Shown: one piece after another, positions 1 through 8,414 of the stretch
How the letters are laid out: the number at the start of each line of letters is the position of its first letter
Position numbering within the stretch: position 1 is the first letter of the stretch
Assembly (NCBI GenBank): GCA_002841975.1
Contig: PHBQ01000013.1
Coordinates: forward strand, 1 to 44,884
Direction of reading: 5' to 3'
DNA length: 44,884 bases
DNA from: Candidatus Cloacimonetes bacterium HGW-Cloacimonetes-1
Lineage (GTDB): Bacteria; Cloacimonadota; Cloacimonadia; Cloacimonadales; Cloacimonadaceae
Made by a program: the position numbers and the translations under genes
Notes under the pieces: model-generated
Told to the model about the DNA's origin: nothing
What the model saw: the letters and a program-made list of their open reading frames with translations, nothing else
Database searches by the model: none

Positions 1-319
1 TATGTGGACGATTAACGAGTTTCGAGACAACTGCCGCTAATGTTGAATTATGACTTACGAATACATCTGGCTGCACTTTGATAGCAATAGAAAGCATCTG
101 GAATATATTTTTTATCAGTCCTATCACTTTCATTATTAAATGCTTGTAATGGTGTCCGATACATATATATTCGATATTGTATGCTTCCAATAGTTCTATA
201 TTGTGTTGACGCTCTCTACATATCATAATAGCATAGTCGCCATTATTGATAAGTTTGCTATAGACATGTTTAAAAGTATGTATATCTTTTGGGTGCCCGA
301 TATCAAATAAAACTTTCAT
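1..319 (-). CDS. DUF354 family protein, N-terminal part (runs off window)
   Basis: The 106 visible residues begin MKVLFDIGHPKDIHTF, the characteristic opening of DUF354 proteins, which have the fold of the UDP-GlcNAc 2-epimerase / GT-B glycosyltransferase group and are common in surface-polysaccharide clusters. A later VSHNST segment fits the glycine/serine-rich part of that N-terminal Rossmann domain. The ATG lies 7 bp after the stop of the phosphatidylserine decarboxylase gene, so it is the last gene of the long minus-strand glycan operon that can be seen here. The 3' end lies outside the window, so the length and catalytic residues cannot be judged. The family assignment rests on the N-terminal motif; sugar specificity is unknown. 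Confidence 0.75.
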   Translation of the reverse strand, partial: MKVLFDIGHPKDIHTFKHVYSKLINNGDYAIMICRERQHNIELLEAYNIEYICIGHHYKHLIMKVIGLIKNIFQMLSIAIKVQPDVFVSHNSTLAAVVSKLVNRPH

Positions 320-326
320 GCAGTAT

Positions 327-1136
327 CTATTTCTTAGCAATCAATGATGTTCCAGCATATACTTGATCTCCCTCCCGAACTTGAACAATATATGATCTTG
401 GAACAATCAAATCAACTTGGGATCCAAATCGAATTTTGCCAATAATTCCACCCTGTTTAACTTGATCTTTCTCATTTACTGTAGCAATGCAACGACGTAC
501 TCCTCTAGCAGCAATTTGTATTACTCCAAATAGATTCTTGTCATCGTCCTCAATCACAAAAGTATTCCTTTCATTAATGAAAGTTGAGTCTGGATTTCGT
601 AAACCCAATGCAACACCATCAGTATGTTGAATCAGTTTTACTTTACCATCCACAGGTGTTCTATTGTAATGGACATCAAAAAGGGTCATTGCAATACCAA
701 TTAGGTAGCACGGTGTTTTTAACATATCTGTCTTTGTAATCTCATCCAAACGAATCATGTTTCTTTTCTTAACACTTACGGGGAAAGTGCGATCATCAAG
801 TTCTTTAATATAGATTATACGACCATCAGCAGGTGACAATACATGATTTTTATTATATACTATTTTTCTGTTTGGATTTCTAAAAAAGCGATACAAAAAC
901 AATATAAAGAACAAAATGAATGTAAATGCTGGCATGACTATAAAGAACTGCACCAAACCGTGTATTCTAAAGACACTATCGATATACACAATTAACAGAG
1001 TTGTTGCAACTGCAAGCAAGGGGTTATCAGTAAACAGAAATTGCTTATTGAATCCACCCTTAATAATAAAAAAACCCATCAGTAATGTGCTCCAGAAGAA
1101 GCATCCAGTAAATGCATTAAGTATTGTTTGAATCAT
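327..1136 (-). CDS. psd: phosphatidylserine decarboxylase
   Basis: This is a 269-residue member of the pyruvoyl-dependent phosphatidylserine decarboxylase family, which makes phosphatidylethanolamine at the inner membrane. The N-terminal 85 residues hold two or three hydrophobic segments. SPADGR (Asp104), DVHYNR (Asp154, His156) and the self-cleavage site RFGSQVDL (Gly238-Ser239) are all present, so it should mature to a pyruvoyl enzyme of the short archaeal-type form. The ATG is preceded by GGGAG at good spacing, and the gene lies 25 bp after an ATP-grasp gene in a polysaccharide operon. No phosphatidylserine synthase gene is visible, although one could lie beyond the left edge. Its place among glycan genes is odd: it could decarboxylate a phosphoserine group on a lipid-linked glycan precursor, but that is speculation. 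Confidence 0.9.
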   Translation of the reverse strand: MIQTILNAFTGCFFWSTLLMGFFIIKGGFNKQFLFTDNPLLAVATTLLIVYIDSVFRIHGLVQFFIVMPAFTFILFFILFLYRFFRNPNRKIVYNKNHVLSPADGRIIYIKELDDRTFPVSVKKRNMIRLDEITKTDMLKTPCYLIGIAMTLFDVHYNRTPVDGKVKLIQHTDGVALGLRNPDSTFINERNTFVIEDDDKNLFGVIQIAARGVRRCIATVNEKDQVKQGGIIGKIRFGSQVDLIVPRSYIVQVREGDQVYAGTSLIAKK

Positions 1137-1161
1137 TGATTACTCCCATTATTTCAGTTTT

Positions 1162-2310
1162 TTATCTATTTTTTAAAAATCTCATTGTTAGCAGGCCATA
1201 AACAAAGAATGGTAAAACATCATTTCTATCCCAACAGGCCTCGTAAAAGGATCTGTATGACTTCGCAATGTTCTTCACACTGTCCATACCTTTACTAATT
1301 CGCACAATTGAATAAGCAATATCAGTGTATATGTTTAACCAGTACTTGCCTTTGTCATAGTTAAACGTATTGGTGATTTCCCCTTTATCCATAAATTTAT
1401 AAATAATTATAGGGAAATTCACCCCACATTTGATCGCCAAATCGACCCATAACCACGTACGGGCATTAATTTCGATCAGCTTTGGTTCATTATCACGAGA
1501 ATCTCTGAGCCACTCTATTTCACATACACCTGTAAATTTCAACTCATTTACTAGCTTCCGACTCAAGTCTATCATCTCTTTATCATGTACGCTTTTACAA
1601 CATGTCGCTGTGCCAAATTTTGCTGGATGCTCTCTTAACTTCACCCCCATCCAATAGGAATGAACAACACCATTGACGGCAAAAACTGTAACAGAAACTG
1701 TCTTGTTAACGTATGGAATAACCTCTTGAATAAAATACTCTTCAGGAAGAGCACCATTCAAGCGTTCATGCCATACCTTAGTAAGTTCAGTAGGGGTATT
1801 TATTACGACTGCTTTTTGGCGAAAACGCTTATAAAAAGAAAGTCCGTTGTTACCCTTCACAATGATCGGATATCGCATATTCACTTGATAGGGATTTGTG
1901 TCGTCTGGCATTAATGTTTGGGGTATTGGTATGCCGATACTAGCAGCAATACGAAGTAACTCTCGTTTATTATAAATCTTTTCAATGGTATCGAGATCCT
2001 CTGTGATAACACCAAATAATTTACTCAATCTATCCTTATTTCTTGCGATAGTGTGAACAGCATGATCGTTTGAGGGAAGCAGCACCCATCCCTGAAGATT
2101 CTCTGCTCTGTGTAATCTAATGAGGAAATCTGCAAAGTCATCTGTTAAATAATCAGGGCATTTGAAGTATTTTTCGCAGTACTTTGAATATCTAGCAATA
2201 CAATTTGATTTATCGACAACAATAACGGGGATATTCGCTTTACCCAGAGCTCTTGTATTTGCCAATCCTTGGACATGACCCTCAATTACAATTACACCTC
2301 TATTTTTCAA
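1162..2310 (-). CDS. ATP-grasp enzyme (carboxylate-amine ligase type)
   Basis: About 382 residues. The N-terminal segment VIVIEGHVQGLANTRALG is a preATP-grasp Rossmann start; PIIVKGNNG and KLIEINARTWLW are the nucleotide-binding lysine strand and the metal-binding Glu/Asn strand of an ATP-grasp fold. The family joins a carboxylate to an amine through an acyl phosphate; relatives in glycan clusters attach amino acids or amides. I chose a TTG start at 2310, which overlaps the upstream glycosyltransferase by 11 bp and has AGAGG six bases before it. A longer frame opening at 2358 would lie deep inside the upstream gene and adds residues unlike the family. A second, unrelated ATP-grasp gene lies in the same operon. 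The substrate is unknown. Confidence 0.8.
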   Translation of the reverse strand: MKNRGVIVIEGHVQGLANTRALGKANIPVIVVDKSNCIARYSKYCEKYFKCPDYLTDDFADFLIRLHRAENLQGWVLLPSNDHAVHTIARNKDRLSKLFGVITEDLDTIEKIYNKRELLRIAASIGIPIPQTLMPDDTNPYQVNMRYPIIVKGNNGLSFYKRFRQKAVVINTPTELTKVWHERLNGALPEEYFIQEVIPYVNKTVSVTVFAVNGVVHSYWMGVKLREHPAKFGTATCCKSVHDKEMIDLSRKLVNELKFTGVCEIEWLRDSRDNEPKLIEINARTWLWVDLAIKCGVNFPIIIYKFMDKGEITNTFNYDKGKYWLNIYTDIAYSIVRISKGMDSVKNIAKSYRSFYEACWDRNDVLPFFVYGLLTMRFLKNR

Positions 2311-3361
2311 ACTTAACCTCTTTAAAAATCTTATCCCATTTTTTGGTAGCTGATTCAAATGAATGATTTTTCACAATCATATGCCTCGCATTTTTTCTAA
2401 CGAGTCCGTAGTCATTGTATTTGTCAAGTAGTTCAGCAATCTGTGAAGCCATCAGCGAAGGTTTTATCGTTTGATACAGAAAGCCTGTTTGTGATGGAAC
2501 GATAATATCCGGGATGTTCCCAACATCAGTAACTATGCATAGTCTTTCACATGCCATAGCTTCCATCAAAGCGCAGGGCAATCCCTCACTATTGGATGCC
2601 ATTGTAAATACTCTTGCTGAACAGAGTAAAGTAGGAGTAACTATTTGGTGCCCAAGTAAATAGACATGCTGAGAAAGCCCCAAAGTCTCGATTTGGTTTT
2701 CTAAATGCGACCTTTGGTTGCCTTCGCCAACTACGGCAAGAGTCACCTTAACCCCCATTTTATGAAGTAGGTAAATGGTATCAATTATTAGACTTACTCT
2801 TTTCAGCTTTGTAAGAACACCCACACACATCAAATCATACTTAACTTCTGCGTCTGTTGGCTTAAACATATCAATATCTATAGTGCTATGTAGAATGTTT
2901 ATTGGTTGGCTAAGGTACTTACCCCAAAATCGAGAAGATTGTAGCCCTGGTACATTTATTTGAATAGCTCTGCGTAAAATCGTTAAAATGAGCTTCTTTC
3001 CCAAACTGTTTTCGAACAACGTTACGACATCCATATCTATCTGGGAATAAATGAAAGGCTTCCTCAATAGTTTTGATACGACAAATGTATATATTGTGTG
3101 TGGCATGAACCTGTAGGTTATGAGCAAGTCAATATCCAGTTTTCTCAACTGATATGCTACATAAAAAGGCGTTAAAGTCCAATATAATGGCTTAAATTTC
3201 GTGAACTTTGGTAACACAAACTGAACTAACTTTTCGTGGGATACCTCATACTTATTCTTACGAAAAAGCACAACCAACGAGACCATGTCTGAACGCAGCA
3301 AGGGGGTGATTTTGTACGTAACCTGTGATGGCTTCAACAATGCGATGACTGCTATTTTCAT
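2300..3361 (-). CDS. glycosyltransferase, GT4 family
   Basis: About 353 residues with a GT-B fold. The C-terminal half carries the GT4 signature EGLPCALMEAMACE followed by VTDVGNIPDII, where the paired acidic residues contact the nucleotide-sugar donor. The N-terminus MKIAVIALLKPSQ is a typical opening strand, so I take the ATG at 3361. A TTG at 3385, overlapping the upstream stop as TTGA, would add eight residues and is also possible. No signal peptide or membrane anchor is evident, so it should act on the cytoplasmic face of the membrane on a lipid-linked glycan. Donor and acceptor cannot be read from sequence. Confidence 0.9.
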   Translation of the reverse strand: MKIAVIALLKPSQVTYKITPLLRSDMVSLVVLFRKNKYEVSHEKLVQFVLPKFTKFKPLYWTLTPFYVAYQLRKLDIDLLITYRFMPHTIYTFVVSKLLRKPFIYSQIDMDVVTLFENSLGKKLILTILRRAIQINVPGLQSSRFWGKYLSQPINILHSTIDIDMFKPTDAEVKYDLMCVGVLTKLKRVSLIIDTIYLLHKMGVKVTLAVVGEGNQRSHLENQIETLGLSQHVYLLGHQIVTPTLLCSARVFTMASNSEGLPCALMEAMACERLCIVTDVGNIPDIIVPSQTGFLYQTIKPSLMASQIAELLDKYNDYGLVRKNARHMIVKNHSFESATKKWDKIFKEVKFEK

Positions 3362-3381
3362 TGTCTTAGATTTAGTGATAT

Positions 3382-5238
3382 TCAACTAACTACCCCGAGC
3401 AAGTACTTTGAGAATACTTCCTCAATCCAATACACTAATGATCCTGCTGAACAATGGTAAGCAGAGTTTCTTAACAAATCAGAAATAGCTTGGCTTTGAT
3501 GACACTCTCGGCTGAGAAATCCATCTTGAAAGATTGCATCAGTGGGTTTTGTATTAAAGGCATCTAATCTACCAATAGACTCTGATAACACTCTCATCGA
3601 TAGAATTTTTATGCTTCCCGTAATAGTCACAGCATCTTTCATGCTATAGCCTCGATCAGTCTTGTAAACAGCCAGTTTTGGGTAATTATGCATCACAAGA
3701 TTTGCATAAAGCTCTGTTGTCTGTTGCTTTTGTCTTAAAGTCGCCTTTGCGTATGGGTAACGAAATCCTGCAAAATGAGTACTGGCATATACATTCAAAA
3801 AATCAAAGTCTATGAAAGGAGAATAACAATCGATGAAATCGCTATAACTGTTTACTTCTGTTCCAAAATACTTACGGAGATTATTCATAAATCGGAAGGC
3901 ATAATATTGATGGCTCTTATTAGCATAATTACCAAACTCTTCACAAATCTTTTCAATTCTATCGCACAGTTCATTAACTACATCAGTGTCGTGAAACACA
4001 GGCAGTTCAGAAAGAGCTGATGCCTTAAATCCAGTTCTAAATACCTCTGTCGAAAAATTACTCTCAATCAAACTAATTAAATTGGTTGATAGCACACTAC
4101 AATCCTGCGGTTTACCCAGTTTCAACACTTCATCCCCAAATATACCACTGAACAAGATCCCACCGTATTTATGCATTATCTTCATTGCATAAATGTAATG
4201 AGATCTTTTATAATGTCGGTTTCCATTTGAGAGAATGATGGTATCCCGAGCATTCGAAAGAAAGTCTGAATTGAGATAATTGTCGTCTAACAAAATGGCG
4301 TTATAACGAAGATCTTCTTTCTCCGCTATCATCTGCGGGATAAGAATATCAGGGGATTGATCTGCCCCAAAGGAATATAGACTAATGCAATCACGATCTC
4401 CTTTCATCAAGTAGGATAGTAACAAACGGCTATCCCAACCACCTGTAAGAGAGATATTGATTTTGTTATGATTAGTGTAGATCTTCGATATTGCTTCGCT
4501 AAGGGCAGTGTTTAAAGCCTCAAAGCCTTGACTGCTTGCAATGAGCTTAAAATCCAATAAACTGGAAAAATGCCAGAAATTCTGAACCTTGCTACCACTC
4601 ATATGTAAACTAGTGATACTTGCAGGTACCAAAGTATCTATCCCCTTGATAAAGGTATGATCTGATATAACATAGTTGAAGAACAGATGTTCGGCAATCG
4701 AAGCATAATCCAGTTCATGTTTATCCATCAAACCACAAGCCATTAGACTCTCAATTCTTGAGGAGAACACAAAACAGCGTTCGTTTTCATAGCAGAACAA
4801 TGGTAAATAGCCAAATCTATCGTTGATCAGAAAGCAATTCCCTGAATGCGTATCACAAACAAACATGTTGAACTGCCCAGTGATATGAAGCGGAAGCCCA
4901 AGTTGGTAGTAATCGTAGAGATACGGTAAGTACTCTGAATTATCAAGATCAATTGAAATGCCGTATACATCATTAACTAGCTTTCTTTCGGAATCTGATA
5001 CGAAAATCAAACCCTCAAACGCTATAGAAGTATTTTTATGCTTTTTTATCAAGGGAGCTGATCTTTCTGGAGATCCTAATGCAGCAACTACGGCAAACAA
5101 AGCATTACCCGTTTCACCAGTGCATTTACATTGTTTATCAGAATAAGCAAGTGCACCGATCATCTTGTCAAAAGCCAGACGATAAACTGAAACAGATGCA
5201 TTGGCTTGTTTCAAATATATGCCTGCAATCCCAGCCAT
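3382..5238 (-). CDS. asparagine synthase-like protein without the catalytic Cys2
   Basis: This 618-residue protein has the two-domain layout of glutamine-hydrolysing asparagine synthetase. An N-terminal class II glutamine amidotransferase-like domain covers roughly residues 1-225, and the ATP-pyrophosphatase domain has its PP-loop as SLTGGWDS (about 263-270). True synthetases start MCGI, with Cys2 as nucleophile; this one starts MAGIAGIY, and the glutamine-binding RGPD motif near residue 30 is also missing. Glutaminase activity is therefore unlikely, while the adenylating domain looks intact. The start is secure because the ATG overlaps the upstream stop by one base (TAATG). Related Cys-less proteins occur in biosynthetic clusters as amide-bond or lactam-forming enzymes. 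Here it probably adenylates a carboxylate, perhaps a uronic acid of the glycan, for amidation using ammonia or an amine. Confidence 0.85.
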   Translation of the reverse strand: MAGIAGIYLKQANASVSVYRLAFDKMIGALAYSDKQCKCTGETGNALFAVVAALGSPERSAPLIKKHKNTSIAFEGLIFVSDSERKLVNDVYGISIDLDNSEYLPYLYDYYQLGLPLHITGQFNMFVCDTHSGNCFLINDRFGYLPLFCYENERCFVFSSRIESLMACGLMDKHELDYASIAEHLFFNYVISDHTFIKGIDTLVPASITSLHMSGSKVQNFWHFSSLLDFKLIASSQGFEALNTALSEAISKIYTNHNKINISLTGGWDSRLLLSYLMKGDRDCISLYSFGADQSPDILIPQMIAEKEDLRYNAILLDDNYLNSDFLSNARDTIILSNGNRHYKRSHYIYAMKIMHKYGGILFSGIFGDEVLKLGKPQDCSVLSTNLISLIESNFSTEVFRTGFKASALSELPVFHDTDVVNELCDRIEKICEEFGNYANKSHQYYAFRFMNNLRKYFGTEVNSYSDFIDCYSPFIDFDFLNVYASTHFAGFRYPYAKATLRQKQQTTELYANLVMHNYPKLAVYKTDRGYSMKDAVTITGSIKILSMRVLSESIGRLDAFNTKPTDAIFQDGFLSRECHQSQAISDLLRNSAYHCSAGSLVYWIEEVFSKYLLGVVS

Positions 5239-6254
5239 TAAGACGATCTTCCATTAATATGATCAGCAATTTGCCCCATAGTCCCTATCCATAGAAGGCC
5301 TTTATCTCTTTGTTCGGCAGCATACTTCAATACTGCAGGGATCACATTATCAAGAGTCCATCTGTCTACTGACGGGTGAAGCCAGATATGTGCTGCCGTC
5401 TTGGTTTTAATAGCTTTATCGATCATTTTGACAAATCGTGTAATATACTCATCAGCAGACCAGTCATAACCCCTGCCAAAACTTGATGTAGACAATGTAA
5501 CAATCATGTTTTCTTTGTCCAGATATGGATACGCAAGATCATACTTATCATTCTTCCGATAAATACCAAACTTATGCTTTCTCAGTATTGCATAGTTACC
5601 GGCTGTCCCCCCGGGAAAGACAAAGGACTTCAATCCAATTCCCCATCTAGACGCGACATCTACACATGCCTTTAGTTCGTCATCGAGAACCATTGGCGGA
5701 CAATTTTTATCCGAACAGTCTATGTGAGAAAATGTATGACATCCAAATTCATGCTCAACTTTTGAATTTAGTATTCTTTCAATCAAATCTGGAGCATACC
5801 ATGCATTATTCAACATATAGTTTGAATAAGGATCATGATCAAACCAATCACCAGCAGCAAATTTCCAATGATCGTCAAAATATGGAATCCGACTCATCCA
5901 GTCGTGATCGCCCTTTTTGCAGCTCTCCAAAAATAAGTGACCTACAGTTGCCCATGTAACTTGAATATCATAATGTTCAAAAAGGGTTACTAGAATGGGC
6001 ACATGCGAACGTTCTAACTGTGCCATTTTTAATGGATCAACTTTCCTTTTTGAAAATCTAAATGCCCACGCCATTTCAAAGTCTATGGAAAATATTAACG
6101 TTCCTTGGCTATTACTAGGATTACTTAGTGTCGAATCTTTTTTGATCCTTTTCACGTAAGGTTTCCCTGAATAACGGAATGCTATCTGAGAGAGCTTTGC
6201 TCTTGTTTTACTTGAAGACACTTTTCGAATTGCAGCATATACTCTATTGATCAT
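5238..6254 (-). CDS. polysaccharide deacetylase (NodB domain)
   Basis: This 338-residue protein has the metal-dependent NodB/CE4 fold. FSIDFEMAW supplies the catalytic and metal-binding Asp, HTFSH is the metal-binding H-x-x-x-H motif, and FVFPGG forms the substrate groove. All key residues are present, so it should be active. The family removes N- or O-acetyl groups from sugars. No signal peptide is visible, which suggests action on a cytoplasmic lipid-linked or nucleotide sugar; alternatively it belongs to the PuuE-like branch that cleaves C-N bonds outside peptidoglycan metabolism. It overlaps the RimK-like ATP-grasp gene by 11 bp at its 5' end and the asparagine-synthase-like gene by one base at its 3' end. 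GGAGAACAGGA precedes the ATG. A free amine exposed by deacetylation would be a natural acceptor for the ATP-grasp ligases. Confidence 0.88.
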   Translation of the reverse strand: MINRVYAAIRKVSSSKTRAKLSQIAFRYSGKPYVKRIKKDSTLSNPSNSQGTLIFSIDFEMAWAFRFSKRKVDPLKMAQLERSHVPILVTLFEHYDIQVTWATVGHLFLESCKKGDHDWMSRIPYFDDHWKFAAGDWFDHDPYSNYMLNNAWYAPDLIERILNSKVEHEFGCHTFSHIDCSDKNCPPMVLDDELKACVDVASRWGIGLKSFVFPGGTAGNYAILRKHKFGIYRKNDKYDLAYPYLDKENMIVTLSTSSFGRGYDWSADEYITRFVKMIDKAIKTKTAAHIWLHPSVDRWTLDNVIPAVLKYAAEQRDKGLLWIGTMGQIADHINGRSS

Positions 6255-7290
6255 TCCTGTTCTCCAAAAGACTAATCGCGTGCGACAATCTCAACTGGTA
6301 GCATTCATACTCAGCCCAATCACCTTCTTCAAATACCCATGATCCATTAATTCGTTGGTAACGGCCAGCAATTCCCCCAACCCTCATTTGTATTGGATCG
6401 GATTGTCCAAAAAACGTTTGTATTTCGTTAACTACATAACCAGATGGTGTTTCAAACAAGTCGATAGATGTGCTGCTTAAATCAGTCTTGATACAAAAAT
6501 CATAGACGAAGTCAAACAGAGATAACGGAGGGTCGTCATAGCCTTTAAGCAAAGAACCACTGGCTTTTGATCCAGAGACTATTTTTTTGTGAGCAAAATA
6601 TGACTCGCCAATTACTACAACTCTCCATTCAAAGCTATGTTTAACATAGCCTTGCAGGATCGCATACCTTTGTGGTTCATTATAGATCGACTTATAAACC
6701 TTAACTTTGTGGGCAAGCAAGCCTTTACTTGATATCATTTTTTTAATCTTAGAAACGATCGAAGAAGTCCTAAAATTCGGACCGATATATGGCCGTATAC
6801 CATTATTAAATATTTGGTTCACATACTTGTTTGCTTTTTCAAAATCCCGTAATATCGTGACTCCCTTCCCAGAAGAGCCAATGTTAATTTTACCCACAAT
6901 TGGAAACTTGGTATTGCAAAGAAACTCTAAGCATTCTGTTTTTGAATAGAATACTTGCGTCTGGGGCGTGGGAATACCTTGTATGGTTAGCCATTGCGCT
7001 AACAACCTCTTATTCTCATAAATTAACAGTTCTTGCAATGACGGGTATATGTGTTTTCCCATCATTTTGGACAAAACAACAATCCTTTCATCAAACAGTT
7101 GTTTGATGGAAGTTGTGGTGCCAGGAGCTTTCACTAAGAACAGCTGATAATCGACGCTCAAACACTGTTGTAACCAGTCATGAGATGTGATATCAATACA
7201 GCAATACTCAATACTTTTGTTCATCTTAAGTACCTGTTGCCACTGTGAGTCGTCAGAAAAGCAATATAACAAGGCTACTTTATATTTCAT
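6244..7290 (-). CDS. ATP-grasp ligase (RimK-like)
   Basis: About 348 residues. The core FPIVGKINIGSSGKGVTIL is the ATP-grasp lysine strand followed by the glycine-rich loop, as in RimK and other carboxylate-amine ligases. EWRVVVIGESYFAHKK and VVNEIQTFFGQ are the later ATP- and magnesium-binding strands. The N-terminal 100 residues are a short alpha/beta domain. The ATG overlaps the stop of the upstream glycosyltransferase by one base (TAATG) and the gene overlaps the deacetylase by 11 bp, so the three should be translated together. The likely role is attaching an amino acid or another amine-carboxylate pair during assembly of the glycan repeat unit; the substrate is not recognisable. Confidence 0.8.
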   Translation of the reverse strand: MKYKVALLYCFSDDSQWQQVLKMNKSIEYCCIDITSHDWLQQCLSVDYQLFLVKAPGTTTSIKQLFDERIVVLSKMMGKHIYPSLQELLIYENKRLLAQWLTIQGIPTPQTQVFYSKTECLEFLCNTKFPIVGKINIGSSGKGVTILRDFEKANKYVNQIFNNGIRPYIGPNFRTSSIVSKIKKMISSKGLLAHKVKVYKSIYNEPQRYAILQGYVKHSFEWRVVVIGESYFAHKKIVSGSKASGSLLKGYDDPPLSLFDFVYDFCIKTDLSSTSIDLFETPSGYVVNEIQTFFGQSDPIQMRVGGIAGRYQRINGSWVFEEGDWAEYECYQLRLSHAISLLENRNDQ

Positions 7291-8414
7291 TATATTCTCA
7301 CCATTAAATCTCTCGCGGTCGACTCACCTGCAAATATGCTATGAATCAAATGCTCATAATTGATAATCATGACCTCCGCAGAATACTTTTTAAGGACAAT
7401 TTGGTATGATCTTTCGGCCATGTTCTTTCTAGTCTCACTCTCTTGGTACAACAATTTAATTGCTGTGCTTAATTCCTCATCATTTCCATAGTTATACAAT
7501 ATTCCATTGTCTTCTATCACTTCGGAGGTACCTCCAGTGTTTGAGGCAATTACTGGTAACCCTGCATACATCGCTTCCAGAACTGCATTTGGGCACCCTT
7601 CCCCTTTAGAGGAATGAACAAATATATCACATTTCGCGAGATAACTTTCGGGGTTAGGGATATTCCCAATAAAGGACACTAAATCAAGTATCTTCAAGTC
7701 CCTGGCATACTGTTCATATTGAGATCTCAGTTTTCCATCTCCAATTGCGATGAGATGTGTAATAATTCCTTGACACCGCAGCCTATCCATAGCCCTGAAT
7801 ATTGTTGGATAATCTTTGTACGGTACCATGTTAGCTATAGACACCATGTAAAACGGTTTAACTCGGACACAATCCTGAATATCGACTTCATCCCTATGCG
7901 TATTTTCTTTATCAAACTTCTTATCTACTCCGTTGTACAAGACATAACCCTGAGACAATTGATTAGCTCTTAAACCGGCTTTTGAATTTGCTATGACAAT
8001 CTTACTCACATGTGCAAGGTACTTTCTTAGAAGCCCATGAATATTATTCTGATAAATTCCATGACGAATGCTACCATTAACAAAACAATAAGCCTTGGAG
8101 ATAGAGCATATTAGTGATATAAGAGATGTAAGAGTGTCCCAGCTAACTACAATATCTGGGGTTACTTCTTTCATTATTCTCGAGAACTCGATAACTCTAC
8201 CAATGAAGCTATGGCTTTGTATAACCCTAATGCTTTCACTCTCCTCGAGGTAGTTTTGTGAAGGCATGTACAGCGATATTACATGGTGCTCAATCGCCGT
8301 AGAATTCCTCACAATAGTCATCAACTGTCTCTCAGCACCACCGCGCCTTACCGTCGGCGTAAAATGTACCACAGAAACTTTTTGGGGAAGCTGCCGAGAT
8401 TTAGCCTTAATCAC
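7290..8414 (-). CDS. glycosyltransferase, GT4 family
   Basis: About 374 residues. HFTPTVRRGGAERQLM is the donor-side glycine-rich loop of GT4 enzymes, and GEGCPNAVLEAMYAGLPVIA carries the conserved acidic pair that binds the sugar nucleotide. VSFIGNIPNPESYLAKCDIF is the usual strand before it. I chose a GTG at 8414, which overlaps the previous gene by 8 bp. A TTG at 8450 would add twelve residues and overlap it by 44 bp; neither has a convincing ribosome-binding site, so the start is uncertain. It probably acts in the cytoplasm on an undecaprenyl-linked acceptor. Confidence 0.9.
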   Translation of the reverse strand: MIKAKSRQLPQKVSVVHFTPTVRRGGAERQLMTIVRNSTAIEHHVISLYMPSQNYLEESESIRVIQSHSFIGRVIEFSRIMKEVTPDIVVSWDTLTSLISLICSISKAYCFVNGSIRHGIYQNNIHGLLRKYLAHVSKIVIANSKAGLRANQLSQGYVLYNGVDKKFDKENTHRDEVDIQDCVRVKPFYMVSIANMVPYKDYPTIFRAMDRLRCQGIITHLIAIGDGKLRSQYEQYARDLKILDLVSFIGNIPNPESYLAKCDIFVHSSKGEGCPNAVLEAMYAGLPVIASNTGGTSEVIEDNGILYNYGNDEELSTAIKLLYQESETRKNMAERSYQIVLKKYSAEVMIINYEHLIHSIFAGESTARDLMVRI

